Shown: positions 22,901-35,687, counted from the first letter of the stretch. The stretch is 64,000 nt of DNA from Hsuehochloa calcarea (GCA_036346395.1 CM070599.1:32541232-32605231); one strand, 5' to 3'. Program-made: numbers and translations. The notes: a model not told the origin generated them from the letters alone.

Positions 22901-25900
22901 AGGAAGCCAAGGGGCTCGCCATGACATGCTTGGCTCGACAATTGGGTGGCCAAGGAGGGAGAACAGAGGGGGAGGTGGTGTGGTCGGCGCCAGGGAAGAC
23001 ACAAAGAGCTTTTGGGAGCTTCGGTTGGGGGATAAAATGGAGGACAGGAGGGTGGGGAGGGAGAAGGGGGGAGGTGCTGGCACCCATCTATAGCAGAGGA
23101 GGGGGAGAGTGGAGCCGAGCAAGGTGGGCACAACATGGCTTGGGCGCCAGCAGGGCATCGGGCGGCAGTAGAGGGGGCAGACGACATGGGAGAAAAGGGG
23201 GCAGGACAAGGTTGGCAGGGGATGGGCGCTGGCTTCGGGAGGAAGAAGAACAGGAAAAGAACGAGAGAGAAAAGAAAAAGGGAAGAAAGAAAGAAAATCC
23301 AATAAATAAAATAAATCCAAAAATTCAAGAAAATTTTATAAAATACTTTGGAACCTCAATAGACCAACCAAAATACTTGTAAAATGTTTTGGTTGAAATT
23401 CAATCCACGCTTTAATAAATTCAATAAAATGCAAAAATTCCTAAATAAATTCAATAAAATGCAAAAACAAAACTCCAAAATAAATTCACGCTTTTAAAAT
23501 AATTAATTTAAATTAAATTTTACAACCGAGAAAAGGAATTTTTTGGGAAAATTATAAAATGAAATAATTTAAATTGAACTCCAAGAGAATAGCAAAAGAA
23601 TTGAAGAAAATCCAATAAACTCATTTTGAATTTAATTAAAGTTTGGTTTAATCATTTAAAATGTTTTCATTTTTGGAAGTTTCAATTTAAGCTTTAATTA
23701 TTCAATTTAAGCTTTAATTAATTCAATAAAATTCAAATGGTTAATTTTATTTATAAACCTTTTAAAAAGACTCTGAAATACGGGAAAGCTGAAAATAAAT
23801 AAAAAGAACTTCACAGAAAAACAACCGGGTCTAAAAAAGTAAATCCAAGATAAAACCATAAAATCAAATAAAACAATTTTTATCTAATTGAATTCTGATT
23901 TACTCACATTAAATTGTTTTTAATTTATGAAATTTGCAAATTAAGCTTTAACAATCCAGGAAAAATGTCACATTATTTTTATTTTGAAAATTTCAAAAAG
24001 ACCTGAAGATTGGGATGTTACACCCGCTCCTCCCCTGCCCCGCCACCCGGCCCGAAAACCACCCCGGCCCAATCGCCTCGCCAGTCAGGCCCAACCGTCG
24101 TCGAAACTCTAGTGCATGTTAGTGCCGCACCGCGCCCGGGGCCCACCAATCAACTATTGCTGCTGCCGCAAGCGCTACCGATGCGAACTTGCCGCCGCCG
24201 CCTCGAAGTCTGCACGCTGCACGCCACTCGAGGCTATAAATAGCCCTAGGGGATCCTCGGTCTACACTCCTCTCGATGTGCCGCTTCTGTTTGCTCTAGC
24301 ACTGCCGTCGGAGACGTTGCCGTCGTGTCGCGCGAGCTCACCAAAATTGAAGCCGAACCTCCACCGCCATTGACGCCGCCCCGAGCTTCTTGCAGCTTGT
24401 GTCGCCACCAGTGAGGCATTCGTCTTCTCCCTCCTTTGCTTTTCCACCTCGCTGGTCCCCATCGCCTCAGACCCCGTCGGAACCGTGTCTAGTTGAAGCG
24501 TCGTCGCCTTGGTTTTGGCCATCATCCTTGCACACTCGCTCTTGCCCGACCTCGCCGAAGCCCTGTGCCTAGCGCTACCGCCACTCGTCAGTCTTGCCGG
24601 AGTTCCTCCACCGCCGAACGTCGTCGAAGTCGCCCATGGTGGCGAGCCACTGCTCTCCTTGCGCCGGTTTCCATGCCGCCGTGCGCCTTCTCTCTCTCCA
24701 TTGGTGTAACGTCATCAGCCATGTCACCTCTTCATCCTACGTGTCCGCCCTATCACACCACATGTCAGTCACGCAGATGCCTACGTTTCTTCCCGATCAA
24801 ACATCTGGGAGCTTGTTCTTCCTGATACGAACCGATTGAACTCATTAAAGTTTCTAAAATCATCTAAAACCAAGTCCTACCTTCCAATATCATTCAATTT
24901 CTATTTCGATTTTATTTTTTTCTTTTTGAGTTTTGTTTCTTTTTTGTACTTTCTCTCTGGTTAGACGTTGACATTTCGGAATCATCCGAAGGAGCTGAAG
25001 GTCAAGGAAGTAGGAGATTGAAGATAAAATAAGAACATCATTACTATAGCAAGGCAAGTTTTATCTTCGACCATGTTGAACCCAGTTTTCCAAAATTATT
25101 TTGATTCAAATTATTGCATGTTATTTTAAGTATTTAATTCTTTAAATGCTTTAGGATTAGCTATACACCTACTTGTTTATGTCCACTTTACTCATTGTAT
25201 TATCATGATCTTTTGTCACTCTAATTGGATAATTACTAGTTGGAATTATCATAACACCAACGTGGGTTGCTTAGATATGAATAATATACTTAGCTATGCA
25301 ACAGGTTATTGATATCATTTTGAATTGTAAATCTAACTTTATGAAAAAGCTGTGTGGAGCATGTTGTCGCTCGTTGATGGTATATGTTGCACTTAACCAA
25401 TATGGTGGAAAATGATTTAGACCGAGGCAAGTGGATAGAATTGTGATATGGTGGAGCTGTGTGCGTTTGGGAAAATATGAATGTGATAGTTGGTAGTGGT
25501 CTAGTAGTCTCGGCTTGGTCAATTGAGGACTTAACTTTGTACGCCATTGAATTGAGCCATAACTGTACGACCACATGCATGGTAACAGACATGCCTAACT
25601 TAGTAAGTCCTGGGTTATTGACATTGATTGCTTAGGCGGATAGGCTAGACCGTGTGCCAGTATGGAGGTGTGATTCTGTCTGTGTAGCAATTCACATTTA
25701 TAAGTGGTTCGCTGTATTCAGGTGCAACGGTGTGCGACGGGCCAACAACTTGTGTGGGGGTTTGGTGCCGGCAGTATGCACAACGGGATGGTCAATTGTT
25801 GAAATAAAGTTTTGAAAATATTTTGCTGTGATCAACTCCGTACAAGTTGATTGCATCTTGTGGGTAAAGTGTACAAACATCTGCAGAGTGTTAATCAATC

Positions 25901-26220
25901 TATTAGAATAGCCGTGTCCGCGGTAATAAACATGCTCGAGGATTTCACACGTGGGGTAGATTTTTATAAAACAATTGGGAGGGACAGCTGTGTGAGTAAA
26001 CTGATTAGGTTATGTGAGTTTTATGAAAATACTTGTTAAAATTATTATTGTTTTTTTTTGTTTTAAATTACGATTTTAGTCTATTATTCATTTTCATCTC
26101 AACCGTTGATTTTATGCAAAAGAATCATAGATGTCATATCCTTTGGAATAAGTTATCATTTACAATTGTATTTTGTGGTGCAACTTGCTGAGTACTCTAT
26201 GTACTCACCTTACTATAAAC
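19983..26220 (+). mobile_element. LTR-like sequence split by a second LTR insertion
   Basis: The left part (19983-20359) starts TGTAAGTCTCACAA. After a large insertion the right part resumes at 24023 with similar CT-rich, GGCCCA-containing sequence. It has a TATA box (TATAAATAG near 24235) and ends with a GCTGAGTACTCTATGTACTCACC-type stretch at about 26187-26212, a hallmark I associate with the 3' end of Tekay/Del-type gypsy LTRs. No gag or pol is found, so it may be a solo LTR. Boundaries are uncertain. Confidence 0.4.
20360..24022 (-). mobile_element. nested solo-LTR-like element
   Basis: The plus-strand ends are TGTCGGGACCC (20360) and GGGATGTTACA (24022), giving TG...CA termini. The flanking pentamers are CCTGC (20355-20359) and CCCGC (24023-24027), a 4/5 match expected of an aged target duplication. 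On the minus strand a TATATAAG box lies near 22623-22631, so the promoter reads leftward. The long open frames in 22400-23400 come from purine/pyrimidine bias and match no domain. It resembles the block at 56916-59244 in termini and in several internal phrases, so the two are probably related LTRs of gypsy type. Confidence 0.45.
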
Positions 26221-26336
26221 TGTTAGAATATGACTCTTTTGTATTTCCTTATCTATATATAGAAACCCCCTTTGTACAGACCTATATATATATTGCCTAT
26301 TAGACCCTCTTGAATATACACATAATATTCATAACA
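26221..26336 (+). repeat. 5' LTR of copia element
   Basis: It begins TGTTAGAATATGAC and ends ATATTCATAACA, with a TATATA-rich centre. At about 116 bp it is short and may be internally deleted. Confidence 0.65.
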
Positions 26337-26350
26337 TGATATCAGAGCTA
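26337..26350 (+). other. copia primer binding site
   Basis: TGATATCAGAGCTA directly follows the LTR end and differs by one base from the canonical TGGTATCAGAGC complementary to initiator tRNA-Met. Confidence 0.7.
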
Positions 26351-26943
26351 GGGCACTAACATAGCTCTTTCCGTTGCCACATCTGTCGCTGCCGCCAGGA
26401 ATCCCCAAGCGCGAAGCGCGCGCCGCCGCCTTGCCGCCGGCTGCCCGCCAACGCGCCCGACGCCCGAGCACCTTTTTGGATATGCGCCGCCTCCTTGTGT
26501 GCCACTTGCTCCCACTGGGTCTCCCGTTGCCTCAGCATGGTCGCGTCGACTCGGGCTCCTTCTGCCATCTCCACGTCGCCAAGCACCACCGGCTTGGGCT
26601 TCCGCCTCCGCTCGGGCCGCTACCTCCGCGTGGCCGCATCGCCCATCGCTAGCTCGGGCTCCTTCTGCCGTCTCCGCTTCGCCAAGCACCAGCGCCGACA
26701 CTCCGGCCACCGCCGCAGTCGCCGACACTCGGACCTGCTGTCGTTGCCACAAGCAGGGGGAACCCCTAGTCCCCCCCCCACGCGCCCCTTCGTTGCTTCG
26801 CAGGACTTCGCGGACCTTATTAGCGTGAACCGTTTCGGTCCGCAAGAGAAAAAACAAAAATGTTGATCTAGCCGCCGCACCGTCCAGCACCGCCTGTTAG
26901 ACTTCGTTGCCTTGGTCGCCGTGCTCTCCAGCGCCGTCTACTG

Positions 26944-28300
26944 ATGGCTTCCGTTCCATCTGCTGCGATCCCATTCTCGGGAACCAAGCTTAATGGGACA
27001 AACTACATGTTGTGGTATTCACTCATGGAGATCACGCTCGATGGTCTCCGCCTTTGAGGACATGTTACTGGTGCCCGGTCTTGTCCGCCATCACCGGTTC
27101 AGCCTCCTCCCAGACAGCCTACTTCGGCGCCTCCTGCAGAATATGAGACCACCAAGACGGAGGCAGCGGACGCTATTGTTGCTGCTGACGCTGCTGATGA
27201 GGTCTTTCAGTATGCCATAGACCCTTTTGAGCGCTGATGTGCTGACGAGGCAAGTGTTTAAGTCATCCTGGCGGTCAGCGTCGACGACTCTATCCAGCCA
27301 GACAATTTTGGTCTGTGTGCCACTCATCAGATCTGGGAGTACTTACACGAGTGATACCAGCAGAGCAGCAATGCTCGGTTCTTTTCGTTTAGTGTGAGTT
27401 GGAGACGCTTCTCCAAGAGGACTCCTTCATCGACAACTTCTTCCGAGCCCTGGACAGTCCCTGGTGCCAGCTGGACAAGCTGGCTTCTTCGCTCTGCTAG
27501 GAGTGTCATAAAGTGCAGAAGGCGGATCATAATCGCCTTCTCCTTTATGACTTCGTCTGCCGTCTTCGCCCAGAGTTTGAGCCTGTAAAGGCTCAACTGC
27601 TGAGCTGCTCACCACAATCGACAGTTACCGAGGTTCTTTCCACGCTTCGTGCTGAGGAGCTTTGCCACGGGTTAGCAACACAGTTTGTTCGACCGTGCTA
27701 ACTACCCCTTCTTCTTCGACTACACCGATGGTTTCTGCTTCGATTGCAGTCCCTCCTTAGGTGTATGTTTCTGCTTCTGTTTTTGCACCAACTGGGGTTC
27801 AGTGCAATTATTGCAAGAACTTCGGGCACGACTACCGGCGTTGTGCTGTGTGAAAAAAGCATAACAAGGTGCGTGGGACTGGACGATCCAAGGGGGCAGG
27901 GAGGCCCTTCCTCAATGGGAGGACGACCAGCATGTCAGGACCTTCTCAGCGAGGTGACTCTGTTCAGCAGTTCTGCCAGGCTCTACTTCAGCAGCTCTCT
28001 CACAGCTCAACAGGTTCTGCCAGTCTAGGTCAGACGTCTCCTCCAGTTACTTCTTGGGTTCTGGATTCTGGTGTCTCATTCCACATGACACCGGACTCCA
28101 CATCTCTCACTTCAGTAGGATCTCCTGTTTTTTCTATCTCTGTTCAGAACGCTGACGGTACTCCTCTGTCTGTCAGTTGTCAGGGCACTCTTTTGTCCAC
28201 TGACTTTTCTGTTCCAGCCATTTCCCATGTTCCTCAGCTTACCATGCAGCTTCTCGGCTGTCGGGTTGGTTTTGACTCTCACATCTGTTTCACCTAGGAT
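26944..28300 (+). pseudogene. copia gag and protease region
   Basis: The start at 26944 gives a leader with IPFSGTKLNGTNYMLW, the typical copia gag opening. Several frameshifts follow. A CCHC zinc knuckle (CNYCKNFGHDYRRC) is encoded at 27803-27844. The protease active site appears as SWVLDSGVSFHMT near 28045-28095, with D-S-G as the catalytic triad. The frame then breaks at about 28297. Confidence 0.8.
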
Positions 28301-28448
28301 CGACAAACAGGGACGGTACTTAGGACTAGCCGGTGCCGTAGGGATTGTCAGGGTCTCTACATCCTTGATCGCCTCTACCTTCTGTCCACTTCAGTTGCTC
28401 CTGTCACCTCTACGTCTCCTTCCACCGTCACTGCTGCCACCACCTCTG

Positions 28449-29180
28449 GCCTTTTTGCGCAGTGGCATCACCGTTTCGGTCACTTGTGTGGATCCCGTCT
28501 TTCTTCATTAGTTCGTTATGGTGTTATTGGACGTGTTACTATTAACACGACCATATTTTGTCAGAGTTGTAAGTTGGGCAAGCAACTACAGCTTCCTTAT
28601 CATTCTAGTGAGTCCTTGTCTTCTCATCCTTTTGACATAGTTCATTCAGATGTATGGAGGCCTACACCTATTATCTCTAAAGGCAGGCATAAACTTTATG
28701 TGATTTTCATTGATGATTATTTCCGTTTTATATGGATTTTTCCTATGTCTAATCGTGGTCAGTTTTTTGCGATCTATCATAGCTTCGCAACGATGGTTCG
28801 TACTCAATTTGATTCTCCCATCCATACTTTTCGCTGTGATTCTGCTGGCGAGTACTGTTTTAACGATTTTAAATAATTTATTTATGAGTAGGGCACTCTT
28901 TACCATTCTTCTTGTCCTTGTACCCATGCTCAGAATGGGGTAGCTGAGCGCAAACGTCGTCATCTGATTGAGACTGCCCGCACTCTTCTCCTTGCCTCTC
29001 ACATTCCACCACAGTTCTGCGTTGATGCTGTTTCTACGACTGCATATCTCATCAATATGCAGCCTTCCACTGCTCTTAAGGGTGTTAGTTCTATAGAGCG
29101 TCTTTACTCTCGAGCCCCCCAATACACTCACCTTCGTGTTTTTGGTTGTGCTTGTTTTGTTCTGCTGCAGCCTCATGAAC
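28449..29180 (+). pseudogene. copia integrase region
   Basis: The zinc-binding part WHHRFGH...CQSCKLGK is followed by the core: HSDVW (first Asp), FIDDYFRF, then RCDSAGEY (second Asp). After a stop near 28874 the Glu region AQNGVAERKRRH is found in another frame. LRVFGCACFV and FLGYS mark the C-terminal domain. It is broken by at least two stops or frameshifts. Confidence 0.82.
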
Positions 29181-29371
29181 GCATTAAACTATCGACCCAG
29201 TCAGTTGAGTGTGTGTTTCTTGGTTATAGTACTGAGCATAAGGGGTATCGTTGCTAGGATCCTTCTGCTCGACGGATCAGGGTTTCACAAAACGTTGTCT
29301 TTGACGAATCTCGACCTTTCTTTTATTGAGATTCGGCCCCTCCTGTTTCCATCGTTGAGTCAATTTCATGA

Positions 29372-31110
29372 TTGTCTCTTTCTGACTCTTCACCAATTTC
29401 TCCACTATCACAGTCTTCCCCTGGTCTGTCTCCAGTGGTTCCTTCTATACCTCCACCTCCAGTGCCGCCTTCTGCAGTATCGCCTTTTGTTCCTATAGCA
29501 CCACCGTCTCGTTTCTCTGGTATTCACTACTCCAGACATCCTTTTCCTTCACTAGTCTCCTCTCCTGGTATCTTGCTGACACCCACATCTAATCCTTCTG
29601 ATGATGCTCCTCGTTACGTCCTTCGTGACCAGACATCCCTTCGACCTCCTGATCGTCTAGGATTTGCTCCGATCGCTCATGCTTTGTCAGTCACTTTGCC
29701 TAGGTCTTATCGTGAGGCTGCTCCTCATTCTGAGTGGCAGCTTGCTATGGCAGAGGAGTTTGATGCTTTTCGACATACGGATACTTGGGATATTGTACCG
29801 ACACCTGTGCATGCTCGTCCGATCACGTACAAGTGGGTGTACAAGATTAAGACTCGCTCTGATGGTACTATCGAGCGCTACAAGGCTCGTCTTGTGGCTT
29901 GTGGCTTTCAGCAGGAGTACGGTCGTGACTACGATGAGACTTTTGCCCCTATTGCTCATATAACCACTATTCACACTCTTGTTGCGGTTGCTTCTGTTCG
30001 TCGGTGGTCTATCTCTCAACTCGATGTTAAGAATGCTTTTCTTAATGGTGTTTTGCATGAGGAGATCTACATGCAGCCACCACCTGGGTATTCTGTTCTC
30101 GATGGGCATGTCTGTCGTCTTTGTCGTGCTCTTTATGGCCTCAAACAGGCTCCTTGTGTATGGTTTGTGCGTTTTACATCAGTGATTACTGTTGTCGGTT
30201 TCACTGTCAGTTCACATGATCCTGCTCTTTTTGTCCATGTCTCATCTCGGGGTAGGACACTGCTTGTTCTGTATGTTGATGATATGCCCATCACTGGTGA
30301 TGATTCCTCATTCATCACGTATGTGAATAAGCATCTCAGTGAGCATTTTTTATGAGTAATCTTGGTTTTCTTACATACTTCCTTGGGATTGAGGTCTCTT
30401 CCATGCCTGAGGGCTACTACCTCTCCCAGCAGAAGTATGTCCAGGAACTTCTTGACCGGTCTGGTCTGACTGACACTCGTACTGCTGAGACTCCCATGGA
30501 GCTATTTCTCCAGCTTCATGCCACTGATGGTGATCTTCTTGAGGATCCTACTCGATATCGTCATCTTGTTGGGAGTTTGGTGTACCTTGTGAGCACTCAT
30601 CCTGATATTGATTATGTTGTTCATATCTTGAGTCAGTTCATGGCTCGTCCTACTCATCTTCACTACAGTCATCATCTTCGTATTCTTCGCTACTTGCGTG
30701 GGACTATCTCTCGTCATTTATTTTTTCCTAGCTCCACCTCACTACAGCTTTAGGCGTACTCTGATGCGACCTGGGCTAGTAATCCTTCTAATCGTCGTTC
30801 TCTTTTTGCTTACTGTGTTTTTCTTGGCTCCTCTCTGATTGTCTGGAGACTAAGAAGCTGACTGCAGTTTCCCGTTCGAGTGCAGAGGCCGAGTTGAGAG
30901 TTATGGCAGTAGTGACTGCAGGGGTTACTTGGTTTATGTGGCTACTTGCAGATTTAGGAGTGTTTGTGATGGGACCTACGACTCTTTTGTCTGACAATAC
31001 AAGTGTTATCAATATTGCCCTGGACCCAGTGAAGCATGAGCTCACCAAACACATTGGTGTGGATGCTTCATACACTCTCTCACATGTGCAGAAGGGAGTA
31101 CTTACTTTAC
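29372..31110 (+). pseudogene. copia reverse transcriptase and RNase H
   Basis: The longest frame (29372-30355) contains NTWDIV-type and YKARLVACGFQQ motifs, TFAPIAH, DVKNAFLNG, LYGLKQAPCVWF and the catalytic YVDDM. A stop at about 30355 separates it from LGFLTYFLGIEV and YLSQQKYV. After another stop the RNase H motif SDATWASNPSNRRS (first Asp) and DNTSVINIA follow. The gene is not functional. Confidence 0.88.
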
Positions 31111-31169
31111 CAGATCATGTGATTGTCGACGCTGTCGCCGTGGGACCCTAGGAACATCACCTACTCGAA

Positions 31170-32014
31170 CAACCGCAACAAATAGGCCTCGAAGTGCCTA
31201 ATCACCATCTGGTCGAGTGTGTTCTCCGCCTTACGCTCGGGCTGCAAGAAAACAGATACACATCAATAAGGTGCACAAATAAATTGATCCGAAAGGACAA
31301 AAGTTTGGAAGACTTACGTAGAATTGATAGATTCACTTTAGCATTAGCCCATGGGTGCTGCTGAACTCCCTGTAGCCGCTATCCGATGGCAGCACCTCCT
31401 GGAACTTCACCAGGAACTCCGTGCGCCACGTGGCCGGGATGTCGTACGCCGCCATGGGGAAGCCAACGCAAGGCAACCCGGTCAAGAAGGTCACGTCCTG
31501 CAGCATCGGCACCATCTCCCCGCACTGAAGGTCAAACATGTGTGTCGCCGGCCTCCATCGGTCAACCTACGCCGTCAAGAGGCACCGGTCGTATGGAAAG
31601 CGCCTGGACATACGCCCACCGCCCGGGCGGCCCTAATCATCCTCCCAAGTCGCCTCAACCATCCTCGCCAATGGAAGGAGGTCTGCTTCCCTCATATTGT
31701 GTCAGAAAAGATTAAGAATAAACGTTAGTCCACACAAAGTAGTCATGCTGCAGATGAGTACACGAAGGTCACAGCTGCACATACCTCAGAACCTAACGTG
31801 GGTCCACCCTCCACGCCCTCATGGGTGTGCACAGTCGCAGCGCACCAATCTCAATCGCCGCCTCGCCCTCCTGGAAGAGGATGGTACTGAGGTGGCTACG
31901 ATTATACACGTCAATGACCGGATCAAGCAACTCATACGGCCATTGCGTAACGTGTCCTGAGTCCACCATACTTGAAAAATTAGTGCATACATTGTAAAAA
32001 TAATTACCGTGCAC
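31170..32014 (-). pseudogene. plant mobile domain (PMD/MAIL-like) protein fragment
   Basis: The minus frame 31333-31539 carries FDLQCGEMVPMLQDVTFLTGLP, matching the PMD signature (F-x-L-P-C-G-E-M-x-P-T-L-x-D-V). An upstream minus frame at 31793-32014 holds a stretch with ALRLCTPMRAWRVDP. PMD occurs in transposon-encoded proteins and in MAIN/MAIL host proteins. Here the pieces are in different frames, with stops between, so it is a remnant, probably from a transposon. Confidence 0.6.
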
Positions 32015-33440
32015 AAATAGAAACCAAATTTAAGTTGAAATTAATTTTATTAAGCTATACAAACCCTACTAACCTATTCTGTAATTTTTACAGGTATTTT
32101 ATTAAGCTATACAAACCCTACAAATTGTACTAAGCTAATTTATGTTGCTTTTTTTCCTAGCTTCAATGAGTTTTTTTTCAATTTAAGATGGGTCATGCTA
32201 TTTTACTAGTTTAAAAAGAATTTTTGGTATTAACACAATAATAACCGTTCACAAATGGAAACCAAAATTAAGCAAAGATTATTTTCATTAAGCTCTACCT
32301 ACCCTACTTAGCTACTCTGTAATTTTTACTAATTTTTAATAGGTATTTGGTAACTTGCTATTCTCCGAGATGTCTTCCTATTTTTGCATATTTATTATAA
32401 ATCATTCGTATACTGCAAACATAAATAATATCCGCACGATTAACTAAACTATACACAACTCAAATGATGTATTACATAAAATAAGTGCCCCAACTAGCGG
32501 CGAGTAGGATGTGGCTTGGGCGGCGGAGCTCTCTCGGTGGGGCACTTATTTAAAAAAAAATACTTTTGTTCCTCTCAAAACTCTCCTAGGGAAGGGGATG
32601 TCGAGGTGGAGAGAGAGAGGGGAAGGAGGTGGGAGGAGAGCTTGTGGAAGGGGGTGCGACGGAGGAGTTGGGCGGCGGCGCAAATGGTCAGTACCGTAAA
32701 ATTTCTCTATCAACGCTGTCGATCTCTGTAGTAAATCAGGGCTGTGATCGACCCGTGAGCCAGCCCGCGAAGAAAAACTCAACGTACAGAGCCAGTAATG
32801 ACTAGTTCGTACGCTGAGCGGAGCTCTGTGTAATACATCGGCATTTACAAGCCACCCCATCTCCTAAAAGTTTTAAAAAAAGAGGGGAAACATAGACATG
32901 GAAGGAAGAACCCAGAGGTGCCCAAATGAGTCGTATCTTCCGGCCTGGCTCGAGACACGATACTGTTGGTCTGACCATGCACGACATGGCCCGGTTGGCA
33001 CAACCGGTTACAAAGGAGGCGACAACGCGTGGCGAAGGTAGTGACGTGCAGTGAGTTCTTTATCTAGATAGACTACACAAGCCCACCGACCGTCGAGCTA
33101 ATTGTGTCCAAACTAGCACGACACAACCTGTAAACTCATATGTCATGTTTGGGGCTGAGCCCACGGACCAATACATTACATTCTGTTTAATTAACCGGGC
33201 TAGTTAGACCCTGCCTAAACAGGCTCTTATCGTGTTGGGCCGGGCCGCCAATTTGACCGCCTCGGGAGGAAGCTAAGAAGAAAAGCGCAAATAAAGACCG
33301 AAGCACTAAAAAAAAGTTATTAAACCCAAAACTCGAGATGCCTCTCTCTCGCTCGTCTTGCTTCCTCGCGGCGAATTTCGAATCCCTCCCTTTCTGCCTC
33401 TCTCTTCACAAGGAGAACGCGTCCCCCGGAGAGAAGGGGT
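32015..33440. other. intergenic, repeat-derived
   Basis: There is AT-rich sequence with a short direct repeat (ATTTTATTAAGCTATACAAA at about 32043 and 32097, and a variant near 32285). GC-rich stretches around 32930-33250 have CGGGCC/GGCCCGG and GCACGAC words of the kind seen in non-autonomous hAT elements. No coding signal was recognised. Confidence 0.4.
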
Positions 33441-34660
33441 ACGCGAGGTGGAGATGGCTGCCGGCGTGGTAAACTACCCGCTTGTCGCGGCGCTCGTGGC
33501 GTTCACGGTCGCGCAGTCCTCCAAGTTCGTCACCGCCTGGTGAGCTGGTTCCTTCCACTTCAGCCCGGCTCCCCTCCCCTCCCCTCCCACCGCTCTACCT
33601 CTGGGTGTTCGTTTAGCTCGGAGGGCGGGCGTTTGGGTTGCTGCTCGTGTGTTCTCGGTGCGAGCATTGCTGGGTCGGTGGGAATCGTGAGAAATTCGGG
33701 TGCTTTTGGGGTTCGTTGATTGTGCTTTCATTACAAATGTGAAGGCGATTTGAGATTCGCGACATGTAAGGAGTTGCGGCTTACTATTTTTACGGTATTT
33801 GTTACTTCGGTGGATCGGTTTCGTAGCTAGGCTGTAGATCCTCACGAAGCTTAGCGAGATCCTCTTATTTCTGTGTTTTGCTTCGCTATGATAGTATTAT
33901 ATGCAGCGTCTGCTTCTGTGAACGGCTATTCATGAACTATTCTTAGGATGCTTTGTCAAGAAGAGGCAACAAAAATGCCAAACGCCACGTGATGTAAGAG
34001 TTGGACGACTATTGTGGTGGGCTAGGACAAGAAATATGCCAAAATTTCGTGTACGTTTTTGGTATGTTTTGTCTTGAACTAGTGGAGAGCACCGCTGGAG
34101 CAAATTATGAGTTACGAGGTTTTTCTATTAGTCTGAGAACATTTAAGGGTCATGCGGACTAGTTATGGCCTTATGGGGTATTTCTAAGTCCCCAAAAAAA
34201 AATTCCGACTCATTCTGGTTCAACTGTCAGATAAGAGTTGTATTCTGGCTCAATTGCGATTGCTAAAACAAATATTCTAGCATGTTCAATGCTAGAGCGA
34301 ATGGACTATGTTGATTTGCTTGTATTGATTGTGGTTCTAATGCCACTCAGATGCATAATTAGAATTTTGTACTGATCTTGTCCATAAGAATTATGTACAT
34401 TGGTTGCAAAGAATGGCTGTTAGTAAAGTAAGTAATCAAAGTAACTCTTGTTCTTCCTTGACAATATCGGAAGATTAAGTCAAAATAGTTGCTATGGGAG
34501 TATGGGACATGAAAATAGGCCCTGCCCTTTTATTTGAATTTCAGTTATCTCACAGGTTGCTGCACTCTACATAACCATATGCCGTGTCATCTGAGATATT
34601 ATTCAAATCAAAATTGATTGCTTTGTGAGTGGCAACCATTCAACACGCACACTGACACTC

Positions 34661-35687
34661 AATGTTCCAAAAGTCGGGTCTAGGCGGCGCCTAGGTGTTG
34701 GGTGGCGGCCCTCCGCCACGATTTTCACCTAATCGACCGGCTAGGTGGGGAAGCCACCTAGGCGGTCAAACACGGTCCTGGGCGGGCTGGGCGGAGCAAG
34801 GAATGGCGGGCTGGACGGCAGGTTGGGTGGTCGCCTCGACGGGCTGGGCGACCGACTGGGTGACTGGGCGGCTTGAGGGGTGGGGACAAGGGGTACAAAA
34901 GGGAGTAAGCACTCACATGTGACCACAAATCCCCCACTCTATTTAGGACTAGGGGAGGCCGCTGTCGCTGTTTCCGCATCACTCCAATTCGGTGTCGCCG
35001 CCGGCTGAAGTGACGTTGCTGCCGCTGGATTTAGCTTCCCCACCGCCGACATTGACCCCCGCAGATCTGCTGCTCCACACTCGAGGTACGGCGACGCGAT
35101 GGGAGAGAGGAGTGAAGGGGAGATCGAGAGGGGGGAGGGTAATCGATGGAGATCGAGATGGGATGGGAGTCGAAGTTGAGGGTTTGAGGTGGCGACAGTG
35201 CAGTGCAGTGCAGTGTAACTGATGAGGAAACCCTTACTTGCCTCCTCACGTGCATGGCTGCAGCCAAGGATTGAAATCCCGGCGGTTACCGGTTTTACCG
35301 GTGGGGACCGGGATCCTAAAAACCGGCTGGAATCTTTCAAATTCAAAATCCTGGCAGTTACATCCCGAATTCAAATTCCATTTTTCGAAATTCAGCCGGG
35401 TTTTTTCCGGGATTTCCGGTTACTGGGCGGTAACGGGAGCATGGTCACCGGGCGGTATTGTCTCCGGTACCGGGATTTTGATCCTTGGCTGCAGCAGTGC
35501 TAGGCCTGATGGGCTGGACTGGGCTTAGATAAGTTGCACTTTTTTTTGTTTGTTCCCCTTCTCTTCACATTTTCTTCTGCACTTCCCCACCATTTCTTGT
35601 TGTCACGTTGCTTCATGTTGTGTACTAGTCAGCCGCCTAGGCGTTAGGCGCCAGTCTGCCGTCCGTCTAGCGCCTTGGTGAACAGTG
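34661..35687. mobile_element. CTAGGCG-type hAT-like element in the DUF212 intron
   Basis: The left end has AATGTTCC and then TCTAGGCGGCGCCTAGG. The right end has CTAGCGCCTTGGTGAACAGTG. They form an imperfect inverted repeat also seen in the 138-bp element at 53487-53624. The interior is GC-rich and contains another palindromic element (35263-35488). No transposase frame is visible. Confidence 0.45.
35263..35488. mobile_element. nested MITE with CCAAGGAT termini
   Basis: The left end is CCAAGGATTGAAATCCCGG and the right end is the inverted form of CCAAGGATCAAAATCCCGG, an inverted repeat of about 19 bp with two mismatches. The interior is full of ACCGG/CCGGT words. CTGCAG flanks both sides. 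Confidence 0.65.

Larger units (their letters stand above)
26221..31150 (+). mobile_element. decayed Ty1/copia retrotransposon
   Basis: The order on the plus strand is a short LTR (26221-26336), a tRNA-iMet-type PBS, gag with a zinc knuckle, protease, integrase, reverse transcriptase and RNase H, which is the copia order. The coding region carries many frameshifts and stops. The RNase H breaks off near 31110 without the usual FFTKAQ tail, and no 3' LTR follows. A minus-strand PMD fragment begins soon after, so the 3' end was lost. Confidence 0.9.

Noticed and set aside
22486..23382. Long open frames of up to 280 aa on the minus strand and 162 aa on the plus strand
   Set aside because: They lie in a strongly purine/pyrimidine-biased stretch, are low complexity (Pro, Ser, Leu or Gly, Arg), overlap on both strands and match no domain.
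26348..26890. Frames of up to 180 aa in the copia leader
   Set aside because: GC-rich untranslated leader between PBS and gag; low-complexity Ala/Arg/Gly composition on both strands.
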